A DNA stretch of 64,000 bases from Flavipsychrobacter sp964461535 (GTDB taxonomy: Bacteria > Bacteroidota > Bacteroidia > Chitinophagales > Chitinophagaceae), in contig CAYWUY010000004.1 in assembly GCA_964461535.1 (NCBI GenBank), positions 1-64,000 on the forward strand, in the 5' to 3' direction. The position numbers were made by a program, and so were the translations under genes. Position 1 is the stretch's first letter. Each line of letters starts with the position of its first letter. Under the pieces are notes generated by a model. It was not told the DNA's origin. It did not search any database and saw only the letters and a list, made by a program, of their open reading frames with translations. Positions 1 through 9,979 of this stretch are shown here, one piece after another.

Positions 1-1
1 T

Positions 2-3000
2 TCTATAATAATATATGCAAATCCGGGTGCTACTGTAAGTTATACTGCAAACGGTATTCCGTCAACTGCCATCATAGGTGCAAGTGGTATGGGTGTTATA
101 AGTACTGGTGTATTAACAAATGCCACTGCTGCGCCAATTAATCTTGTTTACAAGCTTAATAGTGTTACTACGTCTTTAGGTACATACACTATAACGGATA
201 GTACGGTGATAACTGTAAGCAATTTACCTTACGTATCTACTATTAGCGGCTTTGATTATACTTGTCCTACAGGCTCAATTACACTTGCTATGACAGAATC
301 TGTTACTGGTGGTGTTTGGAGTACTTCTGATACTACAGTTGCTCGAATTAATCCTTCTACAGGTGTTTTGAATGCTGTTTCTGCTGGTGCTGTTACTATT
401 TCATATGCACTTACCAATTCTTGTGGTACGTCTGTAGTTACTAATCCATATTCAGTTAATCCTACACCAACAATAGCATCTGTAAGTGTTGTTTCTTCTT
501 TAGTATGTACAGGAAATGTTCTAGAGTTGTCGGCTTCTGGTACTAGCGGCAGTGCTAGTTTGGTATCTTATAATTGGAGTGGTCCTGCTAGTTACTCATC
601 AACTACTACAGATGCATCATTAATCCGCACAGTTACTACTACCGATGATGCAGGTGTTTATAGCGTTTCAGTTACTTATTCAGGCTCCGGATGTACAAGT
701 AGCCCAACTGCTACTACATACATACCGGTATATCAGTCTCCGGTAGCTTATACTGTAACTGGTGCCGACTATTACTGTGGTGCTCCTGTAGCTATTAGTA
801 TATCAGGTTCTGATGCAGGTGTTAGCTATCAGTTATACAGATACCTGTCTACTGTTGGTTCTGCTGTATCTGGTACAGGTAGCTCTCTAGCTTTACCAAA
901 TGCTACAGCAGAGGGTATATATAGTGTAGTGGCTACATCTAGTATGGGTTGTGTAAGCAATATGTCTAATGTGGTAACACTTACTAATCATGTTACTGAT
1001 ATAACTCTAGGTGCTAATCCTGCTGCGTGTCAGCCATTAAGTAATGTCAACGTTTCTTATTCTCTTGCTACAGGTACACCTACTACTTACAATATTAGTT
1101 GGAGTGCTGCTGCATTGTCTGCTGGCTTCACCAATGTTTCGGGTTCTACTTTAGGTGCCTTTATACCGGTAGCTATACCTTCAGGTGTAACTGGGGTTTA
1201 TACGCCTACTATTACAGTGTCTAATGGCTATTGTACCAGTACTGGTGATAGTGTAACTATATCTTTATACGCACAGCCTTTGGCTTCTATTACTTCAGCT
1301 ATCAGTCCATGTGTTGGTAGGTCTACAAGTATAATAGTTACAGGAACTTCAGGAGCAGAAATTTCTTATTCTGTTGATGGTGGTGCAGTAAGTAACGCTA
1401 CTCTCGTAGGTGGTAGTTATACCTACTCTGCAGGAATACTGAGTAGTTCTACAAGTTTCACACTAATTAATGCACATAACTTTGCTTGTAGTAACACTGT
1501 AGATACTACCGTTACTCTAAGTCCTATTCAGATGTACTGGACAGGTACCTCAAATGCTAACTGGTCTGATTCTGCTAACTGGACGTGCGGTTTCCCTCCT
1601 ACGGCTACAGACGATGTATTTATACCATCAGGAACTACCTATATGCCTATAGTTGCTGCATCCACAATAGCACAAACTAAAGGTTTGGTAGTAATGTCTG
1701 GTGCCGCTCTTAACATTGGTAATAATGCTATAGTTAACGTATCGGGTACATATAACAACTATGCTGAAATATTAGGAAATGGTAAAGTGCAGATGGCTGG
1801 TAGTACTACTCAGGCTATAGCAGGTACCGGATATGTAAATAACATTGAAATAAACAATGCTAATGGTGTTTTTGTTGCCCCTGCTTCTAAATTAAATATC
1901 AAGAAAAACTTGATAATGACTTCCGGTACACTTAGTACTAATGATAGTGTGGTGCTATGGTCAGATTCTGTTGCCACTGCTCGTATAGCTCCTATTGTGG
2001 GTGGTAATATTGAAGGTAATGTTATTGTTCAGCAGTATATGCCTGGTGGTAGACGCGCTTATCGTTTCTTATCTCATCCATTCTCAACCAATATGTCATT
2101 AACACAGTTGGGTGACGATATAGATATTACGGGTTCAGGTGGTGCATTAAATGGATTTACCACTACTGGTTCTAACGCCGCTTCGGCATTCTGGTACAAT
2201 CCGCTTATAGGAAATTCATCTTTAAGCTACGATCCGGGATGGAGGCCAATAACAAGCTTGTTAAACGGTGCTGATAGTAATGATATGCACCAATATCAAG
2301 GTATGCGTATATTCTATCGCGGTGCTAAAGGTGAAGGTATGGGTTATGCTAGCTACACGCCATCTGCTACAGTTATTAGTATGAAAGGTTTAGTGAATCA
2401 AGGTACACAGGTAGTGCACATGCAAAAAGGTACTGCTGCTAACCAGGATTATAATCTTTTAGGTAATCCATATGCTTCTCCGGTAGATATAGGTACCGTA
2501 GCGTATAATGCTAAGGTGTCTGGCAATATGGTTGGTGCTGCTATATATGTGTGGAATCCATACATGGCTACTTCTGGTAACTTCCAAGCTATTCCTGTCA
2601 ACACTGTGGCTCCTACTCCTTATTATATACAGGCTGGTGCTGCATTCGAAATTCGTGCTGCTCACAATAACGATTCTTTAGTATTTACGGAGAATAATAA
2701 AGGTACAGTTGCTAATACGGCATTACTGAAATCAGTTCCTGAATATGTGTCTTTAATGGTGTACGATGCTAATAATCACCCATGGGATATGGCGTACATC
2801 AAATTTGATGATAATGCTGCGGCGGTAGAAGAGTCGGATAATGATGCCAAGAAAATAATTAGTGCAGACTTTAGTATGTATACTATATCTGATGATAAAA
2901 AGGCGCTATCTATTGATGCTCGTCCTTACAATGAAGAGAAAGTTATACCATTAGGCATCAATAGTAAGGTTGCACAACAGTTCACGTTCAAGGTTGAAGG

Positions 3001-3421
3001 TTACAATGTGCCATCAGGAACTACACTATATCTTCATGATAAGTTGAAACAACAGTACGTAGAACTGAGTCAAGGTGCTACTTATAGTTTTGGTATTACA
3101 AGTGAGGCTACTACACAAGGCGATGATCGTTTTGAAATAACTATGAAGCCTGCTGATGTAAAAACTGTATTGGGTATGACTATAAGCATGACTCCTAACC
3201 CTGCTACAGACGATGTTACTATTAGCTTTAACAATGCCAAGAAAGAAGATGTTAAGGTGCGCCTATTAGATATGAATGGCGTATGTGTTTACAATAATCA
3301 ACTTGGTATGAAGCAATCAGGTACTATAACTATACCGCTAAGCAACTTTGCTACTGGTATGTATATGGTTGAGTTGACTTCCGGTAAAGACGTAGTAACT
3401 AAGAAGCTTGTAAAAGAATAA
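2..3421 (+). CDS. Large T9SS-exported surface protein, 5' end outside window
   Basis: The reading frame is open to the left edge, so the N-terminus is missing and about 1139 residues are visible. The first half (to about nt 1500) is Ser/Thr/Gly-rich beta-sandwich sequence of the Ig/PKD-like type, with recurrent short repeats and Cys pairs. Around nt 1535-1630 is an ANW-S-ANW segment typical of Bacteroidota adhesins, followed by a beta-helix-like stretch. The last 80 residues match a T9SS type A sorting domain: NPATDDVTI near nt 3200, then a GMYMVEL motif and a Lys-rich end. Known for the family: export through the outer membrane and attachment or release at the cell surface. The ligand is unknown. 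Confidence 0.85.
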   Translation, partial: SIIIYANPGATVSYTANGIPSTAIIGASGMGVISTGVLTNATAAPINLVYKLNSVTTSLGTYTITDSTVITVSNLPYVSTISGFDYTCPTGSITLAMTESVTGGVWSTSDTTVARINPSTGVLNAVSAGAVTISYALTNSCGTSVVTNPYSVNPTPTIASVSVVSSLVCTGNVLELSASGTSGSASLVSYNWSGPASYSSTTTDASLIRTVTTTDDAGVYSVSVTYSGSGCTSSPTATTYIPVYQSPVAYTVTGADYYCGAPVAISISGSDAGVSYQLYRYLSTVGSAVSGTGSSLALPNATAEGIYSVVATSSMGCVSNMSNVVTLTNHVTDITLGANPAACQPLSNVNVSYSLATGTPTTYNISWSAAALSAGFTNVSGSTLGAFIPVAIPSGVTGVYTPTITVSNGYCTSTGDSVTISLYAQPLASITSAISPCVGRSTSIIVTGTSGAEISYSVDGGAVSNATLVGGSYTYSAGILSSSTSFTLINAHNFACSNTVDTTVTLSPIQMYWTGTSNANWSDSANWTCGFPPTATDDVFIPSGTTYMPIVAASTIAQTKGLVVMSGAALNIGNNAIVNVSGTYNNYAEILGNGKVQMAGSTTQAIAGTGYVNNIEINNANGVFVAPASKLNIKKNLIMTSGTLSTNDSVVLWSDSVATARIAPIVGGNIEGNVIVQQYMPGGRRAYRFLSHPFSTNMSLTQLGDDIDITGSGGALNGFTTTGSNAASAFWYNPLIGNSSLSYDPGWRPITSLLNGADSNDMHQYQGMRIFYRGAKGEGMGYASYTPSATVISMKGLVNQGTQVVHMQKGTAANQDYNLLGNPYASPVDIGTVAYNAKVSGNMVGAAIYVWNPYMATSGNFQAIPVNTVAPTPYYIQAGAAFEIRAAHNNDSLVFTENNKGTVANTALLKSVPEYVSLMVYDANNHPWDMAYIKFDDNAAAVEESDNDAKKIISADFSMYTISDDKKALSIDARPYNEEKVIPLGINSKVAQQFTFKVEGYNVPSGTTLYLHDKLKQQYVELSQGATYSFGITSEATTQGDDRFEITMKPADVKTVLGMTISMTPNPATDDVTISFNNAKKEDVKVRLLDMNGVCVYNNQLGMKQSGTITIPLSNFATGMYMVELTSGKDVVTKKLVKE

Positions 3422-3438
3422 GCTACAGCTTTATATAT

Positions 3439-3475
3439 AATTAGGGTCGGCAAGTATCAACTGCCGACCCTAATT
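3439..3475. terminator. Bidirectional intrinsic terminator
   Basis: A perfect 14-bp stem (aattagggtcggca and its complement) with a 9-nt loop lies between two convergent genes, the T9SS protein on the left and the alpha/beta hydrolase on the right. AT-rich sequence flanks both sides, so it can serve either strand. Confidence 0.85.
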
Positions 3476-3508
3476 ATTTTCTATGAGTTCTGTTTTATTG
3501 CATCCTAT

Positions 3509-4285
3509 TTATAAATGTTTCTCTAAGAAGCTATAGCATTTACCTGCTAGCCATATTTCATTTTGCTTGTGTGGCGAGTGTCCTGCATTAGCCACCATAC
3601 ATATTTCTGTAGCTCCTTTTACTCCTTCGGCTATAGCTTCTACTTGTGCGTAGGTGCCAAATTCATCTTCAGTACCTTGTATAATAAGCGTAGGGCATTC
3701 AATGTTGGTCAAAACAGACGTTATGTCCCAACTTTTAAATTTATCTGAAAGCCAAATGTTTACCCATGCCTCAAAAAGCTGTTCTGTATTATTGCCATGA
3801 TATTTTTGCAACCTTTCTTTTAGGTTAGTTGTTTCATACTGTAGTTGGGTATTAGCTATTCCATCAAGTGTTATCTCTTCTACAAATACATGTGCACCTT
3901 CGGTAATTATTGCTTTAATATATTCTGGATACACACTTGCCGCTATCAAGGCTATAGTTCCTCCATCGCTATGTCCAAAAAGTATTGCTTGCTCTATTTT
4001 ACAAGCTTGTAGCACTTCAATTAGCACATCTGCTTCTGTATGCATATAGTTAACTTGTCTTATAGTAGTTTCCATACTGTCAGATAGTCCATAGCCTCTT
4101 CTGTCGTAAACTAAATAATTGCATCCAAGCATATTGGCTAAATATTCAGGGAAATCTCTCCATAGTGCCGTGCAGCCTAATGAGTCATGAAGAAATACTA
4201 TTGTGTCAGCAGCATTACTGTTTATTTGGTGTTTTACAAATACATTAAAATCTCTTATTCTTATTAATCCTTCTTGTGTATGCAT
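3509..4285 (-). CDS. Alpha/beta-fold hydrolase
   Basis: The 258-residue protein has the usual alpha/beta-hydrolase layout: an oxyanion-hole segment (HDSLG) near residue 33, a DRRGYGLS segment near 60, a nucleophile elbow GHSDGG near 105, an acidic residue in the GTEDEF segment near 205 and the catalytic His in GHSPH near 235. No signal peptide is visible, so it is probably cytoplasmic. The family includes esterases, haloperoxidase-like and C-C hydrolases; the substrate cannot be told from sequence. It is a single gene, convergent with the upstream T9SS gene and divergent from the sigma-factor operon. Confidence 0.85.
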   Translation of the reverse strand: MHTQEGLIRIRDFNVFVKHQINSNAADTIVFLHDSLGCTALWRDFPEYLANMLGCNYLVYDRRGYGLSDSMETTIRQVNYMHTEADVLIEVLQACKIEQAILFGHSDGGTIALIAASVYPEYIKAIITEGAHVFVEEITLDGIANTQLQYETTNLKERLQKYHGNNTEQLFEAWVNIWLSDKFKSWDITSVLTNIECPTLIIQGTEDEFGTYAQVEAIAEGVKGATEICMVANAGHSPHKQNEIWLAGKCYSFLEKHL

Positions 4286-4448
4286 AAGTGCTTGTAAAAA
4301 TAGTATTTCTTTAGTGCTAGCATTAATTAGTGAAGTTGTATGCTACTTATTTTACAGTTCTATTCATCTTCAAGTTGTATATTTATAAAAATATGTGTAA
4401 CGTTTTTCATTTAGCATATACTAACTAGATATAGAAAGCACACATGCA

Positions 4449-4958
4449 GTGAACAGCTCTGTAGACAACATATTCTTAGCCCAAATTGAAGAGAATAAGG
4501 GTATACTATACAAAATAGCACGTATGTATACCGATAATACTCTAGACAGGGAAGATCTCTTACAAGAGATGATGGCTAACTTATGGAATAGCTATGGCTC
4601 ATTTAGTGGCAAGAGTAAGTTCTCTACTTGGTTGTACAGAGTAGCTATTAATACGGCTATTACTTACATAAAAAAGCAGCAACGGCAGTCTAATATTATT
4701 TACAAAGATGAATTACCCACTACAGCTGCTGATGATGACGGAGGTAAACATCAATCGCATCAGATGGAGGTTTTCTATCAAGCGGTCCAACAGTTATCTC
4801 AGGTAGAAAAAGCTATAATTTTCTTCTATATGGAAGATTTGTCGCATAAAGAGATAGCTACGCAAATGGGTATTACTGAGACTAACGCCAGAGTGAAATT
4901 GAATAGAACAAAAGAAAAATTGAAAAGCATTATACAACAGTTGGGTTATGAACATTGA
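4449..4958 (+). CDS. ECF-type RNA polymerase sigma factor
   Basis: A 169-residue sigma-70 family protein with region 2 at about residues 10-80 (a DREDLLQEMMANLW core-binding helix and a STWLYRVAINTA segment) and region 4 at about 115-165 (helix-turn-helix with SHKEIATQMGITETNARV). The start is a GTG; the ATG 5 nt upstream is in another frame and hits a stop at once. The stop overlaps the next gene by 11 bp, so the two are translationally coupled. In ECF systems the gene overlapped downstream is usually the anti-sigma factor. Confidence 0.9.
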   Translation: MNSSVDNIFLAQIEENKGILYKIARMYTDNTLDREDLLQEMMANLWNSYGSFSGKSKFSTWLYRVAINTAITYIKKQQRQSNIIYKDELPTTAADDDGGKHQSHQMEVFYQAVQQLSQVEKAIIFFYMEDLSHKEIATQMGITETNARVKLNRTKEKLKSIIQQLGYEH

Positions 4959-5565
4959 TGATTTAAAATCGAGTTGGAAGAAAGAAGGTGAGTTTGCTGA
5001 TATTTCATCAGACATCTCTCGCATTTCTGAAGCAGTAAACAGCCCTTTGAAAAAAATTAGGGCAAATATGAAAAAGGAATTAGCTTCTTTCATACTCACC
5101 TTTACGCTCATGGGCTTTGCTCCCCATTATTTACATTTTATACCTATCTTCTCTATAATATTTTATAGCATTTTTATACTCTACATGCTAGTAGCTGTAT
5201 ATTATTTTGTAAGATTTTACATCATTTTTAAGCAGTTGCATAAGTATAACGATAGTTCTAAAGATAGCTTGTACGAAATTTACATCAGTATCTCTATGTA
5301 CATGGAAATGTACAGGTCTTTCTCATTCTTGCTAACACCTATGATTTTAGTTACTACAGTGCTTATTAGCTTCAACAGTAAGTTGCATCAAGGGCTTTTA
5401 ACTATAGAGAAATTACCCAGTCAATGGATGGCTGTTCTTGTAATGATGATAGCTGTTGTGCCTTTAATTTTACTTACTGTCAACTGGTGGATTAATTATT
5501 TCTACGGTAGGTATGCCAAACAAATAAGAAAGCTGTTAGATGAACTCAAGGAAATACCTGAGTAG
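4948..5565 (+). CDS. Membrane protein, probable anti-sigma partner
   Basis: The 205-residue protein has a soluble, charged N-terminus of about 45 residues starting MNIDDLKSSWKKE, then four predicted hydrophobic segments (about residues 46-64, 66-90, 124-144, 160-182) and a basic C-terminal tail. The zinc anti-sigma motif (HxxxCxxC) is absent. The case for an anti-sigma role rests on the 11-bp overlap with the ECF gene and on the cytoplasmic N-terminus followed by membrane helices. No family name can be given from sequence alone. Confidence 0.6.
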   Translation: MNIDDLKSSWKKEGEFADISSDISRISEAVNSPLKKIRANMKKELASFILTFTLMGFAPHYLHFIPIFSIIFYSIFILYMLVAVYYFVRFYIIFKQLHKYNDSSKDSLYEIYISISMYMEMYRSFSFLLTPMILVTTVLISFNSKLHQGLLTIEKLPSQWMAVLVMMIAVVPLILLTVNWWINYFYGRYAKQIRKLLDELKEIPE

Positions 5566-5611
5566 CCATATTGTAGTTCACAGTTGTACATTTGCCTACA
5601 ATCTATTAGCC

Positions 5612-6103
5612 ATGTCTTTTTCATTACCTACTATAATACAGTTTCCGGAATCTAAATTAATGGGTATCTCCGGTTCTATGTCTTTTGCTAATAATACTAC
5701 TCCTATGCTGTGGCGTAGCTTTATGCCTAGACGAAATGAGATAACAGATCGACAAAACCCCAATGAGCTCATTTCATTACAGCTATATCCACAAGGCTTT
5801 AATCATTCATCTCCTGATGTTCATTCAGAATTTTCTAAGTGGGCAGGAGTCTTAGTAAATAGTATAAATAGCATACCGCCGGGTATGCAGATTTGCACTA
5901 TTCCCGGCGGCTTATATGCAGTGTTTCATTACAAAGGTTTAAATACTGATATTGCTATCTTTCAATACATCTTTACCCAATGGTTACCTACTTCTGGCTA
6001 TGTAGTAGACGATAGACCTCACTTCGAAATATTAGGTCGGGCTTATAAAAATAATGATGCCACCTCAGAGGAAGATATATACATACCCATTCGTTTAGCA
6101 TAA
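5612..6103 (+). CDS. GyrI-like / AraC-type effector-binding domain protein
   Basis: From the ATG at 5612 the product has 163 residues, the usual length for a stand-alone GyrI-like (AraC effector-binding) domain. Supporting segments are the PGGLYAVFHYKG turn near residue 113 and the DDRPHFEILG stretch near 140, which in the family form a small-molecule pocket. The reading frame also runs open to 5540, but that would overlap the preceding gene and add an atypical hydrophobic N-terminus. It follows the ECF operon by 46 bp in the same direction and could report a ligand to it; that link is inference. Confidence 0.65.
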   Translation: MSFSLPTIIQFPESKLMGISGSMSFANNTTPMLWRSFMPRRNEITDRQNPNELISLQLYPQGFNHSSPDVHSEFSKWAGVLVNSINSIPPGMQICTIPGGLYAVFHYKGLNTDIAIFQYIFTQWLPTSGYVVDDRPHFEILGRAYKNNDATSEEDIYIPIRLA

Positions 6104-6106
6104 GTT

Positions 6107-6844
6107 TTATAGGTAGCACCACCATAAGTTTCTGTTGGCACTTTTGCCCCAGTCCTTAAAGCTTTCAGCAATAGCTTTCATCATTTCTGTATTGGTCATT
6201 TTTTTGCCCTTTTCAGGAATCTTAATTTCGTTGCTAGGTGTTGCAGTAAGTTCCACTTTCTGTGCCACCCACGTTGTGTGCAGTCTTGGTATAGCTAGTT
6301 CTAATATCATGCCTGGTAGTCCTCCAAACATTTCAGGGCCGCCACTCACTGGTATGTCTTCAGCATAAAATGCTACTACATATACCGAGTCGCACACTAT
6401 GCCTACTGCTTTATGGCATTGAAATCCTGCAATTTTTCTTATCTCTTCCTTCTCTTTCCACACTATTTTTCTAGTGCTATCAGTAATCAAAAATTTTTGT
6501 TCAAATATGTTTTTCTGAGAGCTTACTTTTTGTTGTGCCAGATTAGTATATACTATATTTTCTGACGCCGGGCTACCACCAAACATTTTAAACGGATTCT
6601 CCACTTCCTTACCGGGACGATAATAAGTTATGGTAGTATCAAACGATAAGTCAAAGTAAGACGAAGAAAATTTTGGTATGGTAGCTTTTATTTGTTGAAA
6701 CCAATCTTCATCTTTCCATTCTTCAAACTGTGCTATCATGTTTATTTTACGCTCATATTCTATTTTGCCTTGCAGTATATGCTGTGCTTGTGCAGTTTGT
6801 AGTAGTGCTATGCAGCTTATTATAGTTATAAGTAGTTTTTTCAT
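6107..6844 (-). CDS. GLPGLI family secreted protein
   Basis: A 245-residue protein with a signal peptide (cleavage likely after AQAQ, residue 21) and the family signature GLPGMILEL near residue 188. GLPGLI proteins are restricted to Bacteroidota, are thought to be periplasmic, and are typically encoded next to a TonB-dependent receptor-like protein, as here: the receptor gene ends 14 bp upstream on the same strand. The molecular function of the family is not established. The 3' end lies 3 bp from the end of the convergent effector-binding gene. Confidence 0.85.
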   Translation of the reverse strand: MKKLLITIISCIALLQTAQAQHILQGKIEYERKINMIAQFEEWKDEDWFQQIKATIPKFSSSYFDLSFDTTITYYRPGKEVENPFKMFGGSPASENIVYTNLAQQKVSSQKNIFEQKFLITDSTRKIVWKEKEEIRKIAGFQCHKAVGIVCDSVYVVAFYAEDIPVSGGPEMFGGLPGMILELAIPRLHTTWVAQKVELTATPSNEIKIPEKGKKMTNTEMMKAIAESFKDWGKSANRNLWWCYL

Positions 6845-6858
6845 TGTAGTGTTTTGGC

Positions 6859-9651
6859 CTAGTTAACAATTATTGTTCCTTCAGATTTTGGTTCCTCGTT
6901 TATAGGTGTATGCTTAAAGTTCCATATTAGGTTCAGCATGCCATATCTTCTTATTGTGGCATATCTATTTTCGGTTATTATACTACCATTTGCGTTTCTG
7001 GTATAGCCTAGGTTTTGGTTGAGTAGGTCATTAGCACTTAGTCTTATGGTTAGCTGCTCTTTTTTCAAGAACTTTTTCTCTATATAGGCATTCCATAGTA
7101 TCACGTTGTTGTTCTGATTAAATACTGCCGTTTTTTCTCTAAACATAAAGTTGGCAGTAGAGCCTATTTCTATTTTTTTAGGAAGTTCCACAGATGCTGA
7201 AATTTCACAATCAAACATCCAGTAGCTATTACTGAAAGTACTGATGCTAGATTTATTCTCTCTATACGATACTGATGGTGAAATGTTGAAGTCGTATTTG
7301 TCCTCTTTGCTGTAGTTTATATACGGACTAATTTTATAGGTGTTGTTATGGCTTATATTAGCAGTGTCGTTGACAAAGTTATTATAGCGTGCCGTTCTAG
7401 CACTTAATTGTCCTCCAATATAGATATCGGTCTTTTTTACTTTTACACCACCGCCTCCTGAGAAATTTAAGCTATAGTTGCCATTAGTATTTACATATTG
7501 TAGCGTATTACCGCTTATGCTTGTAATTTGGTTGGTTACTATTTCATCGTTCACGGCAGTAAAGTTTACATTAGCCCAAGTGTATCTATTAGTGAGCATT
7601 TTATAGTCGTTAAAGTATAAGCCTACATTGTGGTTAAACTCTTGCTTTAAGTTAGGATTTCCAATTACCTGATTCAGCGGGTCTGTGTTTTGTCTTAAAG
7701 GTTGTATCTGCGTTATAGTAGGTTGTTGGGTAGAACCATTATAGTTTAAGGATAAGCTAGTTTGCTTGCCTAATTTATACTTAAAATTAGCTTGCGGAAA
7801 TAAGTTGAAAAAACTACGCTCAATGGCTTTGCTTCCAAATAAGTTATCGCGTTGTAAATAGTTGGTTTGAGACACTGCACCACCTACTGTAATAGTTACT
7901 TGCTTGCCATTATACTTATAGTTTAGCCCACCTTTATTGGTAAGAATGTTAAAGTCATATTTGCTACTGAAGGTGTCATTAAGTACATCATATTTTCCAC
8001 TTAGCGATGTGTCGTAAGATAAGTTATTTGCATAGCTATTATTAATTGCATTAGTATAGTTAAATTCTAGGAACGATTTTTTAGAAATAGGTTCGGTATA
8101 GGTAGCTTTAGATTCTACTTCCAGTGTACCATTCGTTAGCTCCTTCTTTTGATTGGTTATAGCATCGTAGTATCCCGGTACACTTACTGTAGACTTTAGA
8201 TAGCCATTGTTTACCGATGCTTTATAGTTTTCTGTTACCGATAAAGAAATTGTTCTGCCTTTTTTAGCAAACTTATGTCTGAAAAGTAAGTCTGCATTCA
8301 GGTAATTCGAAAATATATCACCGGTTATATGTCTCGCATTATTGTTGGTGGCTATTTCTTCTATGTTTTTAGATACCGTATTAAAGTCCGATACGGTTTT
8401 CATTTGCTTATTACCACCACTTACAGATAGTTTTATGTTGGTATTGCTATCTATTTTCTGGTCAAAGACTACATTTATGCTATTTCTGTCACTGGTACTA
8501 AACTGTGTTTTGCCCGATTGTTGTATAAATCCGCCATTATTAGGTAGTGTATACTGTGTAGTGGTAAGCCCATTCATCTCTACATTTTGCCTGCCAAATC
8601 TATAGTTGGTAGATAGGTGCGTTTTGTCTTCATTCCATTTGTTGGCGTAGTGTGCACCACCTGTCCAGGTTTTAGGAAAGCCCTCACCTTCATATTTGCC
8701 ATCCCACCCCGATAGGTCATTATCTCCGCCGGTCACAAATGAATAGATACCCCCATCCTCCGACACAGTAGTATTGGCGTTACTACCACCATACTTTTCA
8801 TTTTCGCCCCAGTCTAGTCCCGCTTTGTCAGTATTAGACACTATGCCAAAGGCCGACACTTGTCTTTTACTCTTAAAGCTATTCACCATGCCTTGGTTTT
8901 GAAAGTATTGGTCTGTGCCTGCTCCTCCGTCTAGTTTGCCAAAGTAGCCTTTCTTTTTATCCTCTTTCAGTTCTAGGTTTATGGTTCTTGTTTTTTCTCC
9001 ATCGTCAATTCCGGTAAATTCTGCTTGCTCGCTTTTTTTGTCAAACACTTGCACTTTGTCTACAGTATTAGCTTGTAGACCCCTGGTTACTACTTTGGGG
9101 TCGTCAGAGAAAAACTCTTCACCGTCTACCAGTATTTTTTGTACTTCTGTTCCTTGGGCAGTTATTTTACCGCTTTTATCTACTTGTATGCCGGGTAGCT
9201 TTTTTAATAAGTCTTCTACCGTTGCATTTTCTTTAGTTAAAAAGCTATCTGCTACATATTCTGTTGTGTCACCTTTTATCTTAATAGCTGCGTATTGCTT
9301 AGTTAATACAAATTCTTTAAGTATATGCTGCTTGCTTACTAGCGCTATATTCCCTAGGTTAGTTTCTTTTTTACTTATGTTTATTTCGTCTATGTATTCT
9401 GCAAAGCCGGGAAAGGTGGCGCGCATTAAATACTTTCCTTCCTTAGGCAGGATAATTTCAAATTTGCCATCTGCATGGGATCTTGTAAAGTTTACAATCA
9501 CAGAATCTTTAGTGTTCAGAAACACAACCGATGTTCGCTGTAGCGATATATAGTTGAGTGTGTCTAAAAAAGCCCCCTTTACAGTTACCTGTGCACGTGT
9601 GGCCGTCTCCATTGCTATAATGGAGAGGAGTAATAAAAAGCAACGTTTCAT
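6859..9651 (-). CDS. TonB-dependent receptor-like outer membrane beta-barrel protein
   Basis: A 930-residue protein with a signal peptide (to about residue 20), a carboxypeptidase-regulatory-like beta-sandwich domain (about 22-105), a plug-like domain (about 115-230, with ATVEDLLKKLPGIQVDKSGKI and ILVDGEEFFSDDP segments) and a long C-terminal beta-barrel rich in aromatic and Asn/Thr residues. This is the arrangement of the Bacteroidota outer-membrane beta-barrel receptors that pair with GLPGLI proteins. It probably imports or exports a peptide-like or metal ligand; the ligand is unknown. It is first in a two-gene operon with the GLPGLI gene. Confidence 0.88.
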   Translation of the reverse strand: MKRCFLLLLSIIAMETATRAQVTVKGAFLDTLNYISLQRTSVVFLNTKDSVIVNFTRSHADGKFEIILPKEGKYLMRATFPGFAEYIDEINISKKETNLGNIALVSKQHILKEFVLTKQYAAIKIKGDTTEYVADSFLTKENATVEDLLKKLPGIQVDKSGKITAQGTEVQKILVDGEEFFSDDPKVVTRGLQANTVDKVQVFDKKSEQAEFTGIDDGEKTRTINLELKEDKKKGYFGKLDGGAGTDQYFQNQGMVNSFKSKRQVSAFGIVSNTDKAGLDWGENEKYGGSNANTTVSEDGGIYSFVTGGDNDLSGWDGKYEGEGFPKTWTGGAHYANKWNEDKTHLSTNYRFGRQNVEMNGLTTTQYTLPNNGGFIQQSGKTQFSTSDRNSINVVFDQKIDSNTNIKLSVSGGNKQMKTVSDFNTVSKNIEEIATNNNARHITGDIFSNYLNADLLFRHKFAKKGRTISLSVTENYKASVNNGYLKSTVSVPGYYDAITNQKKELTNGTLEVESKATYTEPISKKSFLEFNYTNAINNSYANNLSYDTSLSGKYDVLNDTFSSKYDFNILTNKGGLNYKYNGKQVTITVGGAVSQTNYLQRDNLFGSKAIERSFFNLFPQANFKYKLGKQTSLSLNYNGSTQQPTITQIQPLRQNTDPLNQVIGNPNLKQEFNHNVGLYFNDYKMLTNRYTWANVNFTAVNDEIVTNQITSISGNTLQYVNTNGNYSLNFSGGGGVKVKKTDIYIGGQLSARTARYNNFVNDTANISHNNTYKISPYINYSKEDKYDFNISPSVSYRENKSSISTFSNSYWMFDCEISASVELPKKIEIGSTANFMFREKTAVFNQNNNVILWNAYIEKKFLKKEQLTIRLSANDLLNQNLGYTRNANGSIITENRYATIRRYGMLNLIWNFKHTPINEEPKSEGTIIVN

Positions 9652-9772
9652 ACAGTGGTTATGGTAGTATTATTGTCAAAGTAATGTAAAAGAAATGCAC
9701 GTTTACCCCATAGGGTTGTATTTGCCCTTCATTTAACTATTTGTTGTGTTTTTTATATGTATTTATTAAAGT

Positions 9773-9973
9773 CTAATCTCCTTCTTCCAGTTCAAACAGT
9801 TCATTTACTGTTTTTTGAAAGAGTTCTGATAGTTTTAATGCCAATGCTGTAGACGGTACATATTTGTTAGACTCTATAGCATTTATTGTCTGTCTCGACA
9901 CCTGTATTTTTTCAGCTAAGTCTGCTTGAGTCATGTTATGACGGGCTCGCTCCACTTTTATACTATTCTTCAT
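9773..9973 (-). CDS. XRE-family helix-turn-helix regulator
   Basis: A 66-residue protein consisting of a single Cro/C1-type HTH: MTQADLAEKIQVSRQTINAIE at residues 14-34, followed by SNKYVPSTALALKLSELF. It belongs to the small YozG-like regulators that are usually co-transcribed with a membrane protein. Here that partner ends 6 bp upstream. The likely target is its own promoter, which carries a 16-bp inverted repeat (see 10464-10501). Confidence 0.9.
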   Translation of the reverse strand: MKNSIKVERARHNMTQADLAEKIQVSRQTINAIESNKYVPSTALALKLSELFQKTVNELFELEEGD

Positions 9974-9979
9974 GGCCCA

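Noticed and set aside
5540..5611. Longer start for the GyrI-like gene
   Set aside because: It overlaps the preceding gene and adds a hydrophobic N-terminus untypical of the family; the ATG at 5612 gives the expected length.
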